Origin: Hydrogenophaga taeniospiralis | GTDB lineage: Bacteria > Pseudomonadota > Gammaproteobacteria > Burkholderiales > Burkholderiaceae_C | Reading direction: 5' to 3' | DNA length: 64,000 bases | Assembly: GCF_020510445.1 (NCBI RefSeq) | Contig: NZ_JAHBAG010000001.1 | Span: forward strand, 5,122,501 to 5,186,500 | Shown: piece by piece, positions 18,041 through 26,351 of the stretch | How positions within the stretch are numbered: position 1 is the first letter of the stretch | Layout: the number at the start of each line of letters is the position of its first letter | Translations under genes and position numbers: made by a program | Notes under the pieces: generated by a model | Databases searched by the model: none | Told to the model about the DNA's origin: nothing | The model's input: the letters and a program-made list of their open reading frames with translations, nothing else

Positions 18041-20535
18041 TGCTCGGCAAACTCGCCTGGTGCAACGTGCTGCGCAACCGGCGGCGTTCGGCGATCACGG
18101 TGTTGTCGATCGCCACCGGGCTAGCGGCGCTCACCTTCATCTGGGCCTTCATCGATGGCATGAACCAGCAGATGATTCAAAACAGCACGCGCTTCCTGAC
18201 GGGCGACATGCAGGTGCACCAGCGCGGCTACCACGCCGACCCCACGCTCGACCTGACCATGGAGCAAGTCGCGCCTGTGCTGGCGGCGGTGCGCGCCGAC
18301 CCCAACGTGGAAGCCGCTGCCATTCGCCTGGAGGGAAAAGCCCTGGCCAGCCGCGGGGACAAGTCGCGCGGCATCGTGTTGGTGGGGGTGCAGCCGCGCG
18401 AGGAGGCGCTTGTGAGCGTGTTGTTCAGCGCGGTTGTCAGTGGTCGGGCCTTGCAGGACGACCAGCGCGGCGTCTTGATCGGCGAGCAGTTCGCGCAGGC
18501 CCTGGGCCTGGCGGTGGGCGACGATTTGCTGCTGATCGGGCAGGCCTATGACGGCTCGGTGGCCAGCGGACGCTTTCCGGTGCGCGGCGTGTTTCGCACC
18601 CGCATCGACGAGCTGGATGACCGGGTGGCGGTGATGCCCCTGGAGGCGGTGCGCGAGTTCTTCGCCGCGCCAACCGGTGCCAGCGCCATCGCGCTGCGGC
18701 TGCGCGAGCGAGGGCGGATCGACGCAACCCAGGCGCGTCTGTCCCAGCGTCTGGGTGTGGGCTACGAGGCACTGGCCTGGCCGCAACTGCTGCCCCTGGT
18801 GGCGGTCAGCGCGCGCTTCCACGAGGTCATGGCCTGGGTGGTGCTGGTGGTGTTTTTCGGCATCGTGGCGGCGGCCGTGGCCAACCCGATTCTGATGGCG
18901 GTGCTGGAACGCACGCGTGAGTTCGGCATCATGTTGGCGCTGGGCACCAGCCGCGCCCGCTTGCTCGGGCTGGTGTTGCTCGAAGCCCTGTTGCTGGGCG
19001 CGCTCGGTCTGCTGGTGGGCAACCTGCTGGGTTTGTCCGTCACGGCGCTGTTTGCCCGCGTGGGTATCAACCTGGGTGCCTTTGGCGCGGCCCTGCGCAC
19101 CATGCCGGGGCTGGAGGATGTGATCTTCCCGGTGATCCGCTGGGAACGCAGCGCCATGGTCTCGCTGCTGGTGTTCGCCACGGCGTGTATCGCCGCGCTG
19201 TATCCGGCGGCAAAGGCGGCGCGGCTGGAGCCAGTGGCCGCCATCCGGGGGCTCACGGGGTCACGCTCTGCGAGGGCACCGCGTGGCGGCGCACCGGGGC
19301 GGGGCTGGCCGGTGTTTCTGTTGATCGCCGCGCGCAACATCCTGCGCAACCGCCGGCGCACCGCCATCACCGCCGGCGGCACGGCGTTTGGCATCGTCGC
19401 CTTCGTTTTTCTGTTCAGCTACTTCGACGGGTTTGGCGAGGAGTTGATCGAGAACTCCACCCGCTATGTCACCGGCCACGTGCAGATGGAGCCCCGTGGT
19501 TTTCGGCAGGACTACGCGCCCGAGTTGGCGTTTGACGGCGCGCAGGCGCTGCTGCAACAGCTGCGCGCGGCGCCCGAGGTGGCGGCGGCGGCACCGAGGG
19601 TGCAGGCGCAGGCACTGGCCAGCAGCGCGGCCAAGTCCGAAGGCATCCTGCTGGTGGGCATCGTGCCCGAGGTCGAGCGCGAGGTCACCTTCATCCACCG
19701 CACACTGGTCGAAGGCAAGCCGCTCAGCAGTGGCGCGGACCGCGATATCCTGATCGGCCGCAAGCTGGCCGAGCGCCTGGGTGTTCGCCTGGGGGAAAAG
19801 GTGGTGGTGATGGCGCAAGCCGCCAATGGCGAACTCGGCACCAGCGCTTTGCGTGTTGCCGGAATCTTCGCCACCGAGAGCGGTTCCTTCGACAGCGCGA
19901 TGGCTTTTGTCACGCTGCCGGCGGCGCAGTCGCTGCTGGCCCTGGACTCCAGGGTGTCCACCATCAATCTGCGATTGCGTGACCGCGCCATGCTGGACGC
20001 CAGTCTGCCGGCTTTGCGCCAACGGCTCGCCAACCCCTCGCTGACCTTGGAGCCCTGGCAAACGCTGTTGCCACAGGTGCAGGAGATGGTGCGCATGAAC
20101 CGCGTCATCGGCAACATCGTGCTGGCGATTGCCTTCCTGGTGATCGCGATCGCCATCATGAACACGGTTTTCATGGCGGTGGCCGAGCGCACGCGTGAGT
20201 TTGGCGTGATGATGGCGCTGGGCGCACCGCCCGCCGCGATTCAACGCATGGTGGTGTACGAGACCCTGGCGCTGATGCTGCTCGCTTCCTTCATCGGTTA
20301 CGGCGTGGGCGTGTTGCTGGTGGCCTACTTTGGGCGCCAGGGCATTGACCTGTCGGGCTTCTTTCGCGGCTACTCGGCCATCCCGGGGCTCACCGGCATC
20401 GTCCACCCCAAGCTGGTGCTCAGCCACATCGGTCCGCCGGGCCTGGTGTTGTTTGTGGCCAGCGTCCTGGTGTCGCTGTACCCCGCCGCCCGTGCGGCCC
20501 GGCTGGACCCGGTGCGGGCGATTCGCCATGTGTAG
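18037..20535 (+). CDS. FtsX/MacB-type ABC permease, internally duplicated
   Basis: This 832-residue protein contains two complete permease units in tandem. Each has an N-terminal helix, a periplasmic MacB_PCD-like domain and three C-terminal helices. Unit 1 begins NVLRNRRRSAIT and unit 2 (from about residue 420) begins NILRNRRRTAIT. Both continue with similar stretches (STRFLTGDMQVHQRG versus STRYVTGHVQMEPRG). It looks like a fused LolC-LolE-style heterodimer, with the neighbouring LolD-type ATPase and LolA-like protein. The fusion would fix the 1:1 stoichiometry. Export of a lipid or lipoprotein from inner to outer membrane is inferred. Confidence 0.9.
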   Translation: MMLGKLAWCNVLRNRRRSAITVLSIATGLAALTFIWAFIDGMNQQMIQNSTRFLTGDMQVHQRGYHADPTLDLTMEQVAPVLAAVRADPNVEAAAIRLEGKALASRGDKSRGIVLVGVQPREEALVSVLFSAVVSGRALQDDQRGVLIGEQFAQALGLAVGDDLLLIGQAYDGSVASGRFPVRGVFRTRIDELDDRVAVMPLEAVREFFAAPTGASAIALRLRERGRIDATQARLSQRLGVGYEALAWPQLLPLVAVSARFHEVMAWVVLVVFFGIVAAAVANPILMAVLERTREFGIMLALGTSRARLLGLVLLEALLLGALGLLVGNLLGLSVTALFARVGINLGAFGAALRTMPGLEDVIFPVIRWERSAMVSLLVFATACIAALYPAAKAARLEPVAAIRGLTGSRSARAPRGGAPGRGWPVFLLIAARNILRNRRRTAITAGGTAFGIVAFVFLFSYFDGFGEELIENSTRYVTGHVQMEPRGFRQDYAPELAFDGAQALLQQLRAAPEVAAAAPRVQAQALASSAAKSEGILLVGIVPEVEREVTFIHRTLVEGKPLSSGADRDILIGRKLAERLGVRLGEKVVVMAQAANGELGTSALRVAGIFATESGSFDSAMAFVTLPAAQSLLALDSRVSTINLRLRDRAMLDASLPALRQRLANPSLTLEPWQTLLPQVQEMVRMNRVIGNIVLAIAFLVIAIAIMNTVFMAVAERTREFGVMMALGAPPAAIQRMVVYETLALMLLASFIGYGVGVLLVAYFGRQGIDLSGFFRGYSAIPGLTGIVHPKLVLSHIGPPGLVLFVASVLVSLYPAARAARLDPVRAIRHV

Positions 20536-21673
20536 CGGAGCGTGCCGGGTGATCGGGCTGCTGAGCCTTTTGGCGGGGGTGGCGGCGCCGGTGGCGGCCC
20601 AGGACGCGCCGGTCGTGCGCGTCTCGGGCCACTACAAGAATGCGCTGCTGCGTTCAAAGACCTGGGCCGCCGAGCCCTATACCCTGGATGTCAACCGCTT
20701 GCGGCTGGAACTCAAGGGCCAGCTCAATACCGCGCTGGGTTTCGATCTGCAATACGACAACGAAGTCCTGCTGGGCAGCTACCTGCGCACCGCGCAGTTC
20801 AGCCAGCAGAAGGAGGGGCCGGTGCCGCAATACTGGCAGGCCCAGGCCAGCTACGTGGACCGGGCTTCGTTCCATGGTGTGCACCGCTTGTACCGGGCCC
20901 AGCTGCGCGGCGAGTGGGGCGACACCACCTTGCGTATCGGCAGACAACGCATCGCCTGGGGCACCGGTCGTTTCTGGAGCCCGATCGATTTGCTCAACCC
21001 GATCAGTCCGCTGGCGCTGGAGCGTGAGGAGCGTCCGGGTGTGGACGCCGTGTTGGTGGAGCAGCGCTTTGGCCCGGTCGCGCGTTGGTCGGGCGTCTAT
21101 GCGCCCAGCCGGCAAAGCGGCCAGGACAGCCGCGCCCTGCAATGGCACAACAACACCCATGGCATCGATTATTCGGTGACGGCCGGCCGGTTTCGAGGTG
21201 ACGAGGTGATCGGGCTGGACCTCGCGAGCCAGGTTGGCACGACCGGCGTGCGCGCCGAGTTCAGCCACACGCGCCCACCCCATGGTCCAGCCTTTCGTCG
21301 CACCCTGCTCGGTATCGACCACGCTTTTGCCAACACCCTGACACTCAGCGCCGAGCTGTACCACGACAGCAGCGGCGCCACCAGCCCGATGGCCTACGAC
21401 TTCAGCGCCTTGGCAACAGGCCGCCGCCAGACGCTGGCACGGCGCTATGTGGGCCTGCGCGCCAGCTATGCCCTGACCCCCTGGCTCAAGCTCCACGCCG
21501 ATCTCGTGCAGAACCTGGCCGATCGCAGCCATTACCTGGCCCCTTCCGTCACCTACTCGCTGCAAGACGACCTGGACCTGACGTTGGGATGGCAATACTT
21601 CGGCGGCGCCCCAGGCAGCGAACTGGCACGCCCGCCGGATGTGGTCCACGCCAGTGTGCAGTGGTTCTTTTGA
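20528..21673 (+). CDS. Outer membrane beta-barrel protein of LolA/ABC export block
   Basis: This 381-residue protein has a signal peptide (about 1-22, ending VAAQ) followed by alternating amphipathic strands typical of a beta-barrel, ending in the aromatic terminal motif ASVQWFF with a final Phe, the recognition signature for outer membrane insertion. The segment LRIGRQRIAWGTGRFWSPIDLLNP resembles DUF1302/porin-like proteins. The start ATG at 20528 overlaps the permease gene by eight bases. It completes a set of periplasmic carrier, ABC engine and outer membrane barrel, possibly the acceptor end of an envelope transport route. Family assignment is tentative; topology is clear. Confidence 0.75.
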   Translation: MCSGACRVIGLLSLLAGVAAPVAAQDAPVVRVSGHYKNALLRSKTWAAEPYTLDVNRLRLELKGQLNTALGFDLQYDNEVLLGSYLRTAQFSQQKEGPVPQYWQAQASYVDRASFHGVHRLYRAQLRGEWGDTTLRIGRQRIAWGTGRFWSPIDLLNPISPLALEREERPGVDAVLVEQRFGPVARWSGVYAPSRQSGQDSRALQWHNNTHGIDYSVTAGRFRGDEVIGLDLASQVGTTGVRAEFSHTRPPHGPAFRRTLLGIDHAFANTLTLSAELYHDSSGATSPMAYDFSALATGRRQTLARRYVGLRASYALTPWLKLHADLVQNLADRSHYLAPSVTYSLQDDLDLTLGWQYFGGAPGSELARPPDVVHASVQWFF

Positions 21674-21693
21674 GGCAGGACATCGACCCGCCA

Positions 21694-21802
21694 TGAACCT
21701 GACTTTTTTGTCATTCCGGCGTCATCTCGCCAACCCGATCCCCTTTCTACAGTGCCCTCATGGCTTGGCGGTTTCGACAAGCCACCGGGGGTCGGATACC
21801 CA
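21694..21802 (+). repeat. Copper promoter-leader repeat, copy B
   Basis: This is the second copy of the 109-bp element at 10938-11046, in the same orientation. It carries a CopR box (21700-21713), -10-like TACAGT (21748-21753), and the first codons of a short reading frame. Here the stem GGCTTG/CAAGCC and the small hairpin GGGT-N5-ACCC are intact, whereas the first stem is weaker in copy A. Confidence 0.9.
21700..21713 (+). promoter_or_regulatory. CopR/CusR box 3 (TGAC-N6-GTCA) and promoter
   Basis: TGACTTTTTTGTCA is identical to box 2. The -10-like TACAGT begins 34 bp after the box. The predicted start of transcription is at the ATG of the short frame at 21760. It should drive the operon beginning at 21838. 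Confidence 0.72.
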
Positions 21803-21834
21803 CGGCAGGTGTTTCATTTTTTTTTGGAGGTTGA
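21760..21834 (+). CDS. Candidate leader peptide MAWRFRQ-B upstream of secreted protein gene
   Basis: This 24-codon frame starts MAWRFRQATGGRIPT and ends VSFFFGG; it pairs with the 27-codon frame at 11004. The terminal codons GGA GGT TGA contain the GGAGG ribosome site of the gene at 21838, so ribosomes finishing the leader would cover or expose that site, a layout suited to translational coupling. There is no own ribosome site and the ATG is six bases after the -10-like hexamer, so leaderless initiation is possible. It contains a run of Phe codons (TTT TTT TTT) near its end. Coding status is inferred from conservation between the two copies. Confidence 0.5.
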   Translation: MAWRFRQATGGRIPTAGVSFFFGG

Positions 21835-21837
21835 TGC

Positions 21838-22314
21838 ATGCGAAACGATCTTTTATTCAGGGAGCGCACCATGGCTTTTGAAAACGACGGCGCGACGGGC
21901 CGGCGCCGTTGGTGGATGGCTTCCATGGCCCTGGCCGGCCTGCTGATGGTCGCGGCGCCCTGGGTCGGTTGGGCCCAGACAAGCCCCGCCGCCGAGCAGT
22001 CGTCCAGCGAACGGGGCGTGACGGTCAAGGTGACCGCGAAGTCGATCGGGGTGCCGGGCAGCCCGTGGGAATTCGCGGTCGTTCTGGACACGCACAGCGC
22101 CGACCTGAGCGACGACCTCGTTCAAAGCGCCACCTTGACGACCGACGACGGGCGCACGTTCAAGCCCACGGGCTGGCTGGGCGCGCCACCGGGCGGCCAC
22201 CACCGCGAAGGCGTGCTGGCTTTCGATGTGCCGGCGCCGCGCCCGGCCGCGGTCGAACTGCGGATTCACCGGCCGGGCGAAGCCGCTCCCCGCAGCTTTC
22301 GCTGGCAACTCTGA
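21838..22314 (+). CDS. Secreted protein of unknown function, copper operon 3
   Basis: This 158-residue protein has one N-terminal membrane or signal segment (about residues 27-48, ending GWAQ) and a small beta-rich domain with VTVKVTAKSIG, WEFAVVLDTHSADLSDDL and GWLGAPPGGHHREGVLAFDV. Similar secreted proteins occur next to metal-resistance genes, but I cannot name a family with confidence. The His pair in GGHHREG and the Asp-rich loop could bind metal. The ATG at 21838 follows GGAGG by seven bases; an alternative start at 21871 would shorten the cytoplasmic tail. The gene overlaps the next frame's upstream start as TGATG. Confidence 0.6.
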   Translation: MRNDLLFRERTMAFENDGATGRRRWWMASMALAGLLMVAAPWVGWAQTSPAAEQSSSERGVTVKVTAKSIGVPGSPWEFAVVLDTHSADLSDDLVQSATLTTDDGRTFKPTGWLGAPPGGHHREGVLAFDVPAPRPAAVELRIHRPGEAAPRSFRWQL

Positions 22315-22337
22315 TGTTTCAACAAGGACGGTCCGTG

Positions 22338-23381
22338 ATGACAAGCAAGAACAACTGGCTTTTGACGGCGGTGCAGATGGGCCTGCTGGCCTGGTCGGGT
22401 GCCACCTGGGCCGCCGACCAGGTCTATGTGGCCAATGAAGGCGCCGACACGGTGAGCGTGCTCGATGCCGCCTCGTTCAAGACGCTGGCGAGCGTGCGCG
22501 TGGGCAAGATGCCGCACAACGTGCAGGTATCGCCCGACGGCCAGTTCGCCTGGGTGACCAACAACGGCGAGCCCGGCCCGATGAGCGACGCCTCCGCGCA
22601 CAAGGGCATGGCCCCAGGCGCCCACGGGGCGATGGCGCAACCCGGGGCGGTCTGGGTCATCGACACCGGCACCCAGGCCGTCGTCGCCCGGGTGCCGGTG
22701 GGCATGCACCCGGCCCATGTGGTGGTGTCGCCCGATGGCCGTCTGGCCTACGTCACCAACGGTGGCGACAACACGGTCAGCGTGGTCGACACGTCGACGC
22801 GCAGCCCCGTGGCGAGCATTCCGGTCGGCCAGTTTCCCCATGGCCTTCGGATCAGCCCGGACGGCAAAGAGGTCTACGTCGCCAACCTCAAGGGAGGCAC
22901 GGTGTCGGTCATCGACACCGCCAGCCAGAAGGAGGTGGCGCAGGTGCCGGTTGGCCAGGGCCCGGCCCAGACCGGCTTCACGCCAGACGGCCGCCTGGCC
23001 TTTGTCTCGCTGTCGCAGGAAAACGCCGTCGCCGTGATCGACCCGGCCACGCGCCAGGTGATTCGCAAGGTCGCCGTCGGAGCGGTCCCCATCCAGCTGT
23101 ACGCCACGCCGGACTCGCGCACGCTGCTGGTGGCCAACCAAGGCGCGCGCCAGAAACCCGGCAACACCGTCAGCCTGATCGATCTGGAGAGCTTCAAGGT
23201 CACCAACACCGTCGTGACCGGCGCCGGCGCCCATGGCGTGGTCGTTGACCGGGAAGGCCGGTACGCCTATGTGACCAACACCTACGCCAACACCGTCTCC
23301 GTGATTGATGTGAAAGACCGCAGGGTCGTGAAGACGGTTCCCGTGGGCAAGGCGCCCAACGGCATCAGCATCGCGCCTTGA
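22338..23381 (+). CDS. Periplasmic YVTN-repeat beta-propeller protein
   Basis: This 347-residue secreted protein has a signal peptide (about 1-26, ending TWAAD) and about seven blades of the YVTN type. Repeats of the form AYVTNGGDNTVSVVDTST and VYVANLKGGTVSVIDTAS are visible. An insert in the second blade is Met/His/Gly-rich (SAHKGMAPGAHGAMAQ) and may bind metal. The start at 22338 is chosen because AAGGA precedes it and a signal peptide follows; an upstream start at 22314 overlaps the previous stop. Such propellers are found in copper operons and may scaffold oxidases or act as chaperones; that is inferred. Confidence 0.85.
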   Translation: MTSKNNWLLTAVQMGLLAWSGATWAADQVYVANEGADTVSVLDAASFKTLASVRVGKMPHNVQVSPDGQFAWVTNNGEPGPMSDASAHKGMAPGAHGAMAQPGAVWVIDTGTQAVVARVPVGMHPAHVVVSPDGRLAYVTNGGDNTVSVVDTSTRSPVASIPVGQFPHGLRISPDGKEVYVANLKGGTVSVIDTASQKEVAQVPVGQGPAQTGFTPDGRLAFVSLSQENAVAVIDPATRQVIRKVAVGAVPIQLYATPDSRTLLVANQGARQKPGNTVSLIDLESFKVTNTVVTGAGAHGVVVDREGRYAYVTNTYANTVSVIDVKDRRVVKTVPVGKAPNGISIAP

Positions 23382-23438
23382 TGGCTGTGTGCGTAAGATG
23401 CGGCAGGGGGCCGCGCGGGCGGCCATGGGAAAGGTCCG

Positions 23439-24719
23439 ATGAACGGCTACGAACTGCTACCTGGCGCCCAGGGTCTTGTCGCCGCACTGGCCGTCGGCCT
23501 GGTGATCGGTCTGGAACGTGGCTGGCACAACCGCGAGCTGCCGGAAGGGGGGCGTGTTGCGGGCCTGCGCACCTTCGCGCTGACCGGTCTGCTCGGTGGT
23601 GTGCTCGGGCATCTGCAGCCTGATTTCGGTGCCTGGCCTTTGCTCGGTGCGCTGCTCGGGCTCTCCCTGCTGCTGACGGTGTCCTACACCCGCCGCGCCA
23701 AACTGTCGGGCGATCTCAGCGCCACCACCCCCGTGGCAATGCTGTTGACGCTGGCGCTGGGCGCCTTTGCGGCCCACGGCAACATCACCCTGGCCTTGTC
23801 GGCCGCCGTGATTGGCGCCGTGCTGCTGGACCTCAAGCCGACCTTGCACGGCTGGCTGCGCGTGATCGATCACCGCGAATTGACGGCTTCGCTGCAGCTG
23901 CTGGTGTTGTCCATGGTGATCCTGCCCTACCTGCCCAACACCGGTCTGGGGCCCTACGCCGCGCTCAATCCCTACCAGCTGTGGTGGGCGGTCATCCTGA
24001 TCGCGGGCCTGTCGCTGACGGGCCACTTCGCGATGCGCATCACCGGCGCACAAAGAGGCGTCCTGTGGACCGGAATTCTGGGTGGGCTGGCCTCTTCCAC
24101 GGCCGCCACACTGGCTTTGGCCCGGTACGCACGCCAGCAGCCGCGCCTGGCGGATGCGGCAGCGGCTGGCTCGCTGGCCGCGTGTGGCGTCATGTTCTTT
24201 CGCATGCTCGTCCTGCTGGCCGCGGTGCAGCCGTCGCTGCTGTCCACCCTGGGCAACAGCCTGGTGGTCTCGGGCGTGGTGTTGCTGGGGGTGGCGCTCT
24301 GGCGGTGGCGCAAGCAGGCCAACACCCCGGTGGGGGAAGGTGCCGTCGACACGATGGCGCCGTTTGACCTCGGCACCGCGCTCGGCTTTGGCGCGCTGCT
24401 CGCCGTCATGAGCGTCCTGGTGCCTGCGGCGAAACAGTGGCTGGACACCAGCGGCCTCTACGTGCTGTCGGCGGTGTCTGGCCTGGTGGACGTGGACGCG
24501 ATCCTGATCTCGCTCGCCCGGCTGCACGGAACGGGTGGCCTGTCCACGGTCGCCAGTGTCACGGCGCTCGGTCTCGCGACCTTGGCGAACATGGTGACCA
24601 AAATCGGCATCGCCTGGACGACGGGTGGCCCGCAGGTCGGCAAGCCCGTGCTCCTGGGCTACCTGGCCGCGATGGCGTGCGGAGCGATCGTGTTGGCGCT
24701 GAGCGTGGCGCTTGTGTGA
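23439..24719 (+). CDS. MgtC/SapB family membrane protein with DUF4010 domain
   Basis: This 426-residue polytopic membrane protein has an N-terminal MgtC/SapB-like domain (about 10-140, with GLVIGLERGWHNRE and RTFALTGLLGG) and a C-terminal DUF4010-type domain. About 12 transmembrane helices are predicted by eye. Proteins of this type occur widely; the short MgtC virulence protein is only its N-terminal domain, and transport activity is not established. It follows the beta-propeller gene by 57 bp, so it may belong to the copper-box-3 operon. Nothing in the sequence ties it directly to copper. Confidence 0.85.
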   Translation: MNGYELLPGAQGLVAALAVGLVIGLERGWHNRELPEGGRVAGLRTFALTGLLGGVLGHLQPDFGAWPLLGALLGLSLLLTVSYTRRAKLSGDLSATTPVAMLLTLALGAFAAHGNITLALSAAVIGAVLLDLKPTLHGWLRVIDHRELTASLQLLVLSMVILPYLPNTGLGPYAALNPYQLWWAVILIAGLSLTGHFAMRITGAQRGVLWTGILGGLASSTAATLALARYARQQPRLADAAAAGSLAACGVMFFRMLVLLAAVQPSLLSTLGNSLVVSGVVLLGVALWRWRKQANTPVGEGAVDTMAPFDLGTALGFGALLAVMSVLVPAAKQWLDTSGLYVLSAVSGLVDVDAILISLARLHGTGGLSTVASVTALGLATLANMVTKIGIAWTTGGPQVGKPVLLGYLAAMACGAIVLALSVALV

Positions 24720-24786
24720 GGCTTGCGTGAAGCTTCTCCGGCCACGTCTTCGGATGTTGTGTGTTTGAACCACAAGGACCCCCACC

Positions 24787-25032
24787 ATGGAAAAGTCATT
24801 CCACCGTTTCTCTGAACTCTTTTCCCAGCTGGGCCTGCCCATGGACGAGGCCGGTATTCGGGCCTTCCTGAAAACGCACTCGCCCCTGCCAGACGATGTG
24901 CTGCTGGCCGATGCGCCCTTCTGGACACCGGCTCAGGCGGCTCTGTTGCGCGAAGAGCTGCTGGAGGACGCGGACTGGGCCGAGGTGGTGGATCAGCTGA
25001 ACACCGCTCTGCGCGCGCCCGTCCGCGGTTGA
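24787..25032 (+). CDS. DUF2789 family protein
   Basis: This 81-residue cytoplasmic protein matches the DUF2789 pattern throughout, including LFSQLGLPMDEAGIRAFL, DAPFWTPAQAALLREELLEDADWAEVVDQL. The function of this proteobacterial family is unknown. It is acidic and mostly helical, with no Cys. AAGGA precedes the ATG at 24787. It sits between the MgtC-like gene and a convergent Crp/Fnr regulator and is probably transcribed alone or by read-through. Confidence 0.9.
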   Translation: MEKSFHRFSELFSQLGLPMDEAGIRAFLKTHSPLPDDVLLADAPFWTPAQAALLREELLEDADWAEVVDQLNTALRAPVRG

Positions 25033-25099
25033 GACACCGACCGGGGCCGTGAGCGCCCGCGGGTCGCGGGGTTCTGCCTCCGTTCACCGGCTGGCAGGC

Positions 25100-25708
25100 T
25101 TACCGTGGTGGCTTCCACAACAAATGGCCGTCCACCCGCTGCAACTTGCCCTCGCGCTCCAGCGCCGCAACGGCGCGGTAGAGCGCTTCATGGGTCACCG
25201 CCAAGTCCCCTGCGAGGCTCTTCAACCCGGAGGCCATGGGCAAGCTGCCTTGGACGCCTTCGGTGCGAATCAGATGCACCAGCCGTTCACCCACCCCTTT
25301 CAGGGACAGCCGCTCGCACTGAAGGCGTGCTTGCCGGAGTTCAGCGCTCAGCATGGTGATCCACTTCTGCGAGAAGCGGGCGTCTGAGGCCAGCGCCATC
25401 CGGAGGTCTGCCAACGGAAGGCGAACCAGTTGGGACGGTGTCGCCGCGATCGCATCGCAGTGGTAGGCGACCGCCTGGAGGCTGGCTTCGGCGACAAAGC
25501 CATGCCGCACCCGCTGCAGCACCAATGCGGAACCTTGTTCGTCCATGCGCTGCAGCAGCACTTCGCCCATGACGACGAAGTGCATGAACCTGGGTTTTTG
25601 CCGCTGCCTGAACAGAGGGGTGCCCCGGTCCACCTTCACAGGTTCCGCGGCCTCCATCAGCGCTGGGGTGAGGAGTGTTTCCAGCTCCAGAGGGAATTCG
25701 ATCTGCAT
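25100..25708 (-). CDS. Crp/Fnr family transcriptional regulator
   Basis: This 202-residue regulator has an N-terminal cyclic-nucleotide-type effector domain (about 20-120) and a C-terminal Crp-type helix-turn-helix (about 150-195, with SLAGDLAVTHEALYRAVAALEREGKL). It lacks the N-terminal four-Cys set of FNR, so it is not an oxygen-sensing iron-sulfur regulator, and the cAMP-binding residues are not evident. A perfect inverted repeat TATGAT-N4-ATCATA directly abuts its start codon, a site that this or another Crp/Fnr member may bind. It is divergent from a Spy/CpxP-like gene. The effector is unknown. Confidence 0.85.
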   Translation of the reverse strand: MQIEFPLELETLLTPALMEAAEPVKVDRGTPLFRQRQKPRFMHFVVMGEVLLQRMDEQGSALVLQRVRHGFVAEASLQAVAYHCDAIAATPSQLVRLPLADLRMALASDARFSQKWITMLSAELRQARLQCERLSLKGVGERLVHLIRTEGVQGSLPMASGLKSLAGDLAVTHEALYRAVAALEREGKLQRVDGHLLWKPPR

Positions 25709-25723
25709 ATGATCAAAATCATA
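25708..25723. promoter_or_regulatory. Crp/Fnr-type operator between regulator and Spy-like gene
   Basis: TATGAT-CAAA-ATCATA is a perfect 6-4-6 inverted repeat containing the TGAT-N4-ATCA core of FNR/Dnr boxes. It overlaps the first base of the Crp gene's start codon and lies 64 bp before the Spy-like ATG at 25788. Binding would block the regulator's own expression and could activate the divergent gene. Confidence 0.6.
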
Positions 25724-25787
25724 CGGTGCACGCCGCTTGAACTGGGATCATCGGTGCCCCATGCAACGACCCAACGGAGTTCTGCAG

Positions 25788-26336
25788 ATGCACCCCTCGA
25801 TTCTTTTCACCGCGCTGCTGTCGGGACCGCTCCTGGCCGCAGCGCCATCGGCGGCGCTCGCCCAGCACACCGCCCATCAGCCAGCGGCGCCGGAATGGGC
25901 CTCGCCCTACGCAGGCATGCAGGGCCGCGACATCAAGGCGCTCTCGCCCCAGCAGATCGCCGATCTTCGTGAGGGCAAGGGCATGGCCCTTGCCTTGGCG
26001 GGCGAGCTCAATGGCTTTCCAGGCCCATCGCACGTGCTGGAAATGGCGGACGCCCTGGGCCTGAGCGCCGAACAGCGCGCGACGACCCAGCAACTGTTGG
26101 AGCAGATGAAGACACAGGCGCGGACGTTGGGCGCCGAGGTCATCGCCGCCGAAGGCAGACTGGACGCCCTTTTCAAGGAGCGCAGGGTCACGCGGGACAA
26201 CCTGATGACCGCGACCTTGCAAGTGGCCAACGCACAGGGGCGGCTTCGTGCCGCCCACCTCGGGTATCACTTGACGATGGCGGAGCTGCTGACCGCTGGG
26301 CAGATCGAGATCTACAACCAGCTCAGAGGCTATTGA
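25788..26336 (+). CDS. Spy/CpxP-like periplasmic protein
   Basis: This 182-residue protein has a signal peptide (about 1-25, ending ALAQ), a His-containing segment (HTAHQPA), and a helical body resembling LTXXQ/heavy-metal-resistance proteins of the Spy/CpxP/ZraP group: SPQQIADLREGKGMALALAGELNGFPGPSHVLEM is the region of match. Related proteins act as periplasmic chaperones or metal sensors' accessory factors. The start at 25788 has GGAG eight bases upstream; a longer frame from 25737 would put sequence before the signal peptide. It is divergent from a Crp/Fnr gene with a shared operator. A stress-response function is inferred. Confidence 0.72.
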   Translation: MHPSILFTALLSGPLLAAAPSAALAQHTAHQPAAPEWASPYAGMQGRDIKALSPQQIADLREGKGMALALAGELNGFPGPSHVLEMADALGLSAEQRATTQQLLEQMKTQARTLGAEVIAAEGRLDALFKERRVTRDNLMTATLQVANAQGRLRAAHLGYHLTMAELLTAGQIEIYNQLRGY

Positions 26337-26351
26337 TCCCCCAGCCAAGCG

